Shown one piece after another: positions 62,580-64,000 of a stretch of 64,000 bases of DNA (within the stretch, counting starts at the first letter, position 1; each line of letters begins with the position of its first letter). The stretch is from Nonomuraea thailandensis (lineage in GTDB: Bacteria > Actinomycetota > Actinomycetes > Streptosporangiales > Streptosporangiaceae): contig NZ_JAMZEB010000002.1 in the NCBI RefSeq assembly GCF_024172165.1, positions 4,547,501 to 4,611,500 of the forward strand, read 5' to 3'. The notes under the pieces are model-generated. The model worked only from the letters and a program-made list of their open reading frames with translations, ran no database searches and was not told where the DNA came from. Made by a program: the position numbers and the translations under genes.

Positions 62580-63323
62580 ATGCGGAATCACATCGGGAAG
62601 AATGTCGTGGTCACCGGTGGCAGCAGTGGCATCGGTCTGGCGATCGCGGGATTGCTGGCGGCCGGCGGGGCCCGTGTGGTGATCACCGGGCGTTCTCAGG
62701 ACGCGCTCGACGCCGCGCGTGAGCGGCTGGGCGAGAACGCGGCGGCCTTCCGCGGCGACGTGTCCTCGCTGTCCGACCTGGACGCGCTGGCCGACCGGGT
62801 GAAGGGCGAGCTCGGCACGGTCGACGCCCTGTTCGTCAACGCGGGCGTCTCCCTCCTCACGCCGTTCGAGTCGACGACGGAGGAGGTGTACGACGAACTG
62901 TTCGCGGTCAACGTCAAGGGCGCCTTCTTCACCGTGCAGAAGCTCGCCCCGCTGCTGAACGCGGGCGCCGGCGTGGTCCTCACCACCTCGGTCGCCGGCG
63001 CCGTCGGCATGCTGGACACCAGTGTCTACGCGGCCGGCAAGGCGGCGCTGCGCTCCATGGCGCGCAGCCTCTCCCGCGAGCTGCTGCCGCGCGCGATCCG
63101 CGTCAACGCGATCAGCCCCGGCCCCATCGACACGGGGACGCTGGAGCGTTCCATGACCAAGGAGGAGGCCGAGCGGTTCAAGGCGGAGCGCGTCACGGAC
63201 AATCCCATGCGGCGTTTCGGCACTCTCACCGAGATCGCCGTCGCGGCCGCGTTCCTCGCCTTCGACGCGACGTACACCGCGGGCGTCGAGCTCGCCGTGG
63301 ACGGCGGGGTCACCCAGCTCTGA
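62580..63323 (+). CDS. Short-chain dehydrogenase/reductase
   Basis: 247 residues. TGGSSGIGLAIA, NAGVSLLTPF, TTSVAGAVGM and YAAGKAALRSMA mark the classical SDR site. The C terminus TAGVELAVDGGVTQL is typical. The start ATG 62580 follows GAGAAAGG. Its stop overlaps by 14 bases the end of the convergent LysR gene, which may be its regulator. Confidence 0.92.
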   Translation: MRNHIGKNVVVTGGSSGIGLAIAGLLAAGGARVVITGRSQDALDAARERLGENAAAFRGDVSSLSDLDALADRVKGELGTVDALFVNAGVSLLTPFESTTEEVYDELFAVNVKGAFFTVQKLAPLLNAGAGVVLTTSVAGAVGMLDTSVYAAGKAALRSMARSLSRELLPRAIRVNAISPGPIDTGTLERSMTKEEAERFKAERVTDNPMRRFGTLTEIAVAAAFLAFDATYTAGVELAVDGGVTQL

Positions 63324-64000
63324 CCGGCTCCGCGGCGCCTGGCCGATGGAAGGAGGCGGAGTCGTCCCAGCTCTCCTGACGCAGGAGCTCCAGCAGGGCG
63401 GTCGCCGCCGGGCCCGCGTCGGACCGGACCACGGCGATGACCGGCTGGGACACGGCCGGGAACACCGGACGCGCGAGGTGCTCGTACCCGCGGGGCACCG
63501 CGGAGGCCGGGACGAGCGTCACTCCCAGGCCGTGGGCGGCCCATCGCACGGCTGTCGCCGTCTGGGAGACGCGGGCGACCGTGGCCGGGGTCAGGCCGTT
63601 GTTCCGCGAGACCTCCAGCAGCACGCCGTCCAGTGCGCTGTCGCGGTCGAACCTGATCCACGGCCCGCCCTCCAGCTCGCGCAGCTCGACCCGGTCCGCC
63701 GCGAGCCGAGGGTGCCCGGCGCCCAGCACCGCGACGAACTCCTCCTCGCCGAGGTGGTGGGCGTTCGCGGGGCTGCGCTCGCACGCCGCCATCAGGGCGA
63801 GGCCCAGCGCGCCCTTGCGGCACAGCCGGTCCAGCTCGGCGGAGCTCGACTCCTCGAAGACGGTGACCTCCAGCCGCCGGAAGCGGCGCCGCAGCGCCCC
63901 CAGCGCGCCCGGGAGCTGCCGCGTGCCGAAGCCCAGCTGCGCCGCGACGACCAGCTCGCCCGCCAGGTCGTCCGCGCCGGCCCGCGCGGTCGCCCGCGCC
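63310..64000 (-). CDS. LysR family regulator, effector domain (start outside window)
   Basis: The frame is open to the right edge and the start is beyond it. The visible 229 residues are a LysR substrate-binding domain: LAGELVVAAQLGFGTRQLPG, FEESSSAELDRLCRKGALGL, then DGVLLEVSRNNGLTP and AAHGLGVTLVPASAV. ATG 63792 is internal. The DNA-binding head is not seen. It is convergent with the SDR pair and may control it. Confidence 0.85.
   Translation of the reverse strand, partial: ARATARAGADDLAGELVVAAQLGFGTRQLPGALGALRRRFRRLEVTVFEESSSAELDRLCRKGALGLALMAACERSPANAHHLGEEEFVAVLGAGHPRLAADRVELRELEGGPWIRFDRDSALDGVLLEVSRNNGLTPATVARVSQTATAVRWAAHGLGVTLVPASAVPRGYEHLARPVFPAVSQPVIAVVRSDAGPAATALLELLRQESWDDSASFHRPGAAEPVRAG

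Overview
The window is high-GC DNA with frequent GTG starts, short intergenic gaps and many ATGA/GTGA stop-start overlaps. Gene families (SARP/AfsR regulator, DUF3040, DUF6461, DUF6493, SWIM pairs, many TetR regulators, secreted CAP and PHB-depolymerase-like proteins) point to a filamentous actinomycete, probably Streptosporangiales (Nonomuraea-like). The genus is inferred from family composition only. No rRNA, tRNA, CRISPR array, prophage or intact insertion sequence was seen.

Layout. 1-6.7 kb: the 3' part of a NACHT STAND NTPase, a secreted PHB-depolymerase-like esterase, a membrane Ser/Thr kinase, a sulfotransferase broken by one base, and a PRC-barrel-like protein. 6.8-11.6 kb: a TetR gene, then an ABC import operon (lipoprotein, two permeases, no ATPase) coupled to an alpha/beta hydrolase. 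11.7-14.5 kb: a tungstate-type importer tupABC. 14.6-24 kb: anti-sigma/STAS partner-switching genes, a lipoprotein, DUF3040, a PhoD phosphatase, TetR, a beta-carbonic anhydrase, a PAS/GAF/SpoIIE phosphatase and a decayed SnoaL-like gene. 24.2-29.8 kb: two large STAND ATPases, one with N-terminal membrane helices and TPRs and one SARP/AfsR-type. 29.9-33.9 kb: MDR oxidoreductase, TetR with a strong operator, DUF5360-like membrane protein, YCII protein and cysteine desulfurase. 33.9-36.7 kb: a chromate operon (split ChrB, a possible 34-residue miniprotein, ChrA) followed by YnfA. 36.8-43 kb: SDR/TetR pair, VOC protein, a metallopeptidase-like secreted protein without HExxH, a kinase-like orphan, a CAP protein and a LacI regulator. 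43.0-43.7 kb: P450 and IclR remnants meeting head to head. 43.8-48.3 kb: SWIM/DUF6493 operon. 48.3-51.4 kb: Ddl-MurF-racemase operon. 51.5-60.2 kb: a 3-hydroxyanthranilate meta-cleavage operon with divergent MFS and LysR genes. 60.3-64 kb: DUF6461, two broken fragments, two SDR genes and a LysR gene cut by the window edge.

How the genes work together. The 51.5-57.8 kb operon encodes ring cleavage of 3-hydroxyanthranilate (HAO), decarboxylation (ACMSD), oxidation (AMSDH), deamination (RidA), 4-oxalocrotonate decarboxylation and hydration, giving 4-hydroxy-2-oxovalerate. The final aldolase and acylating dehydrogenase are not in the window. MFS and LysR genes on the other strand probably import substrate and regulate. 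The Ddl-MurF-racemase operon makes the end of the peptidoglycan stem peptide. Gene-edge tandem repeats (42, 33, 18 and 35 bp) and several single-base frame breaks recur across the window.
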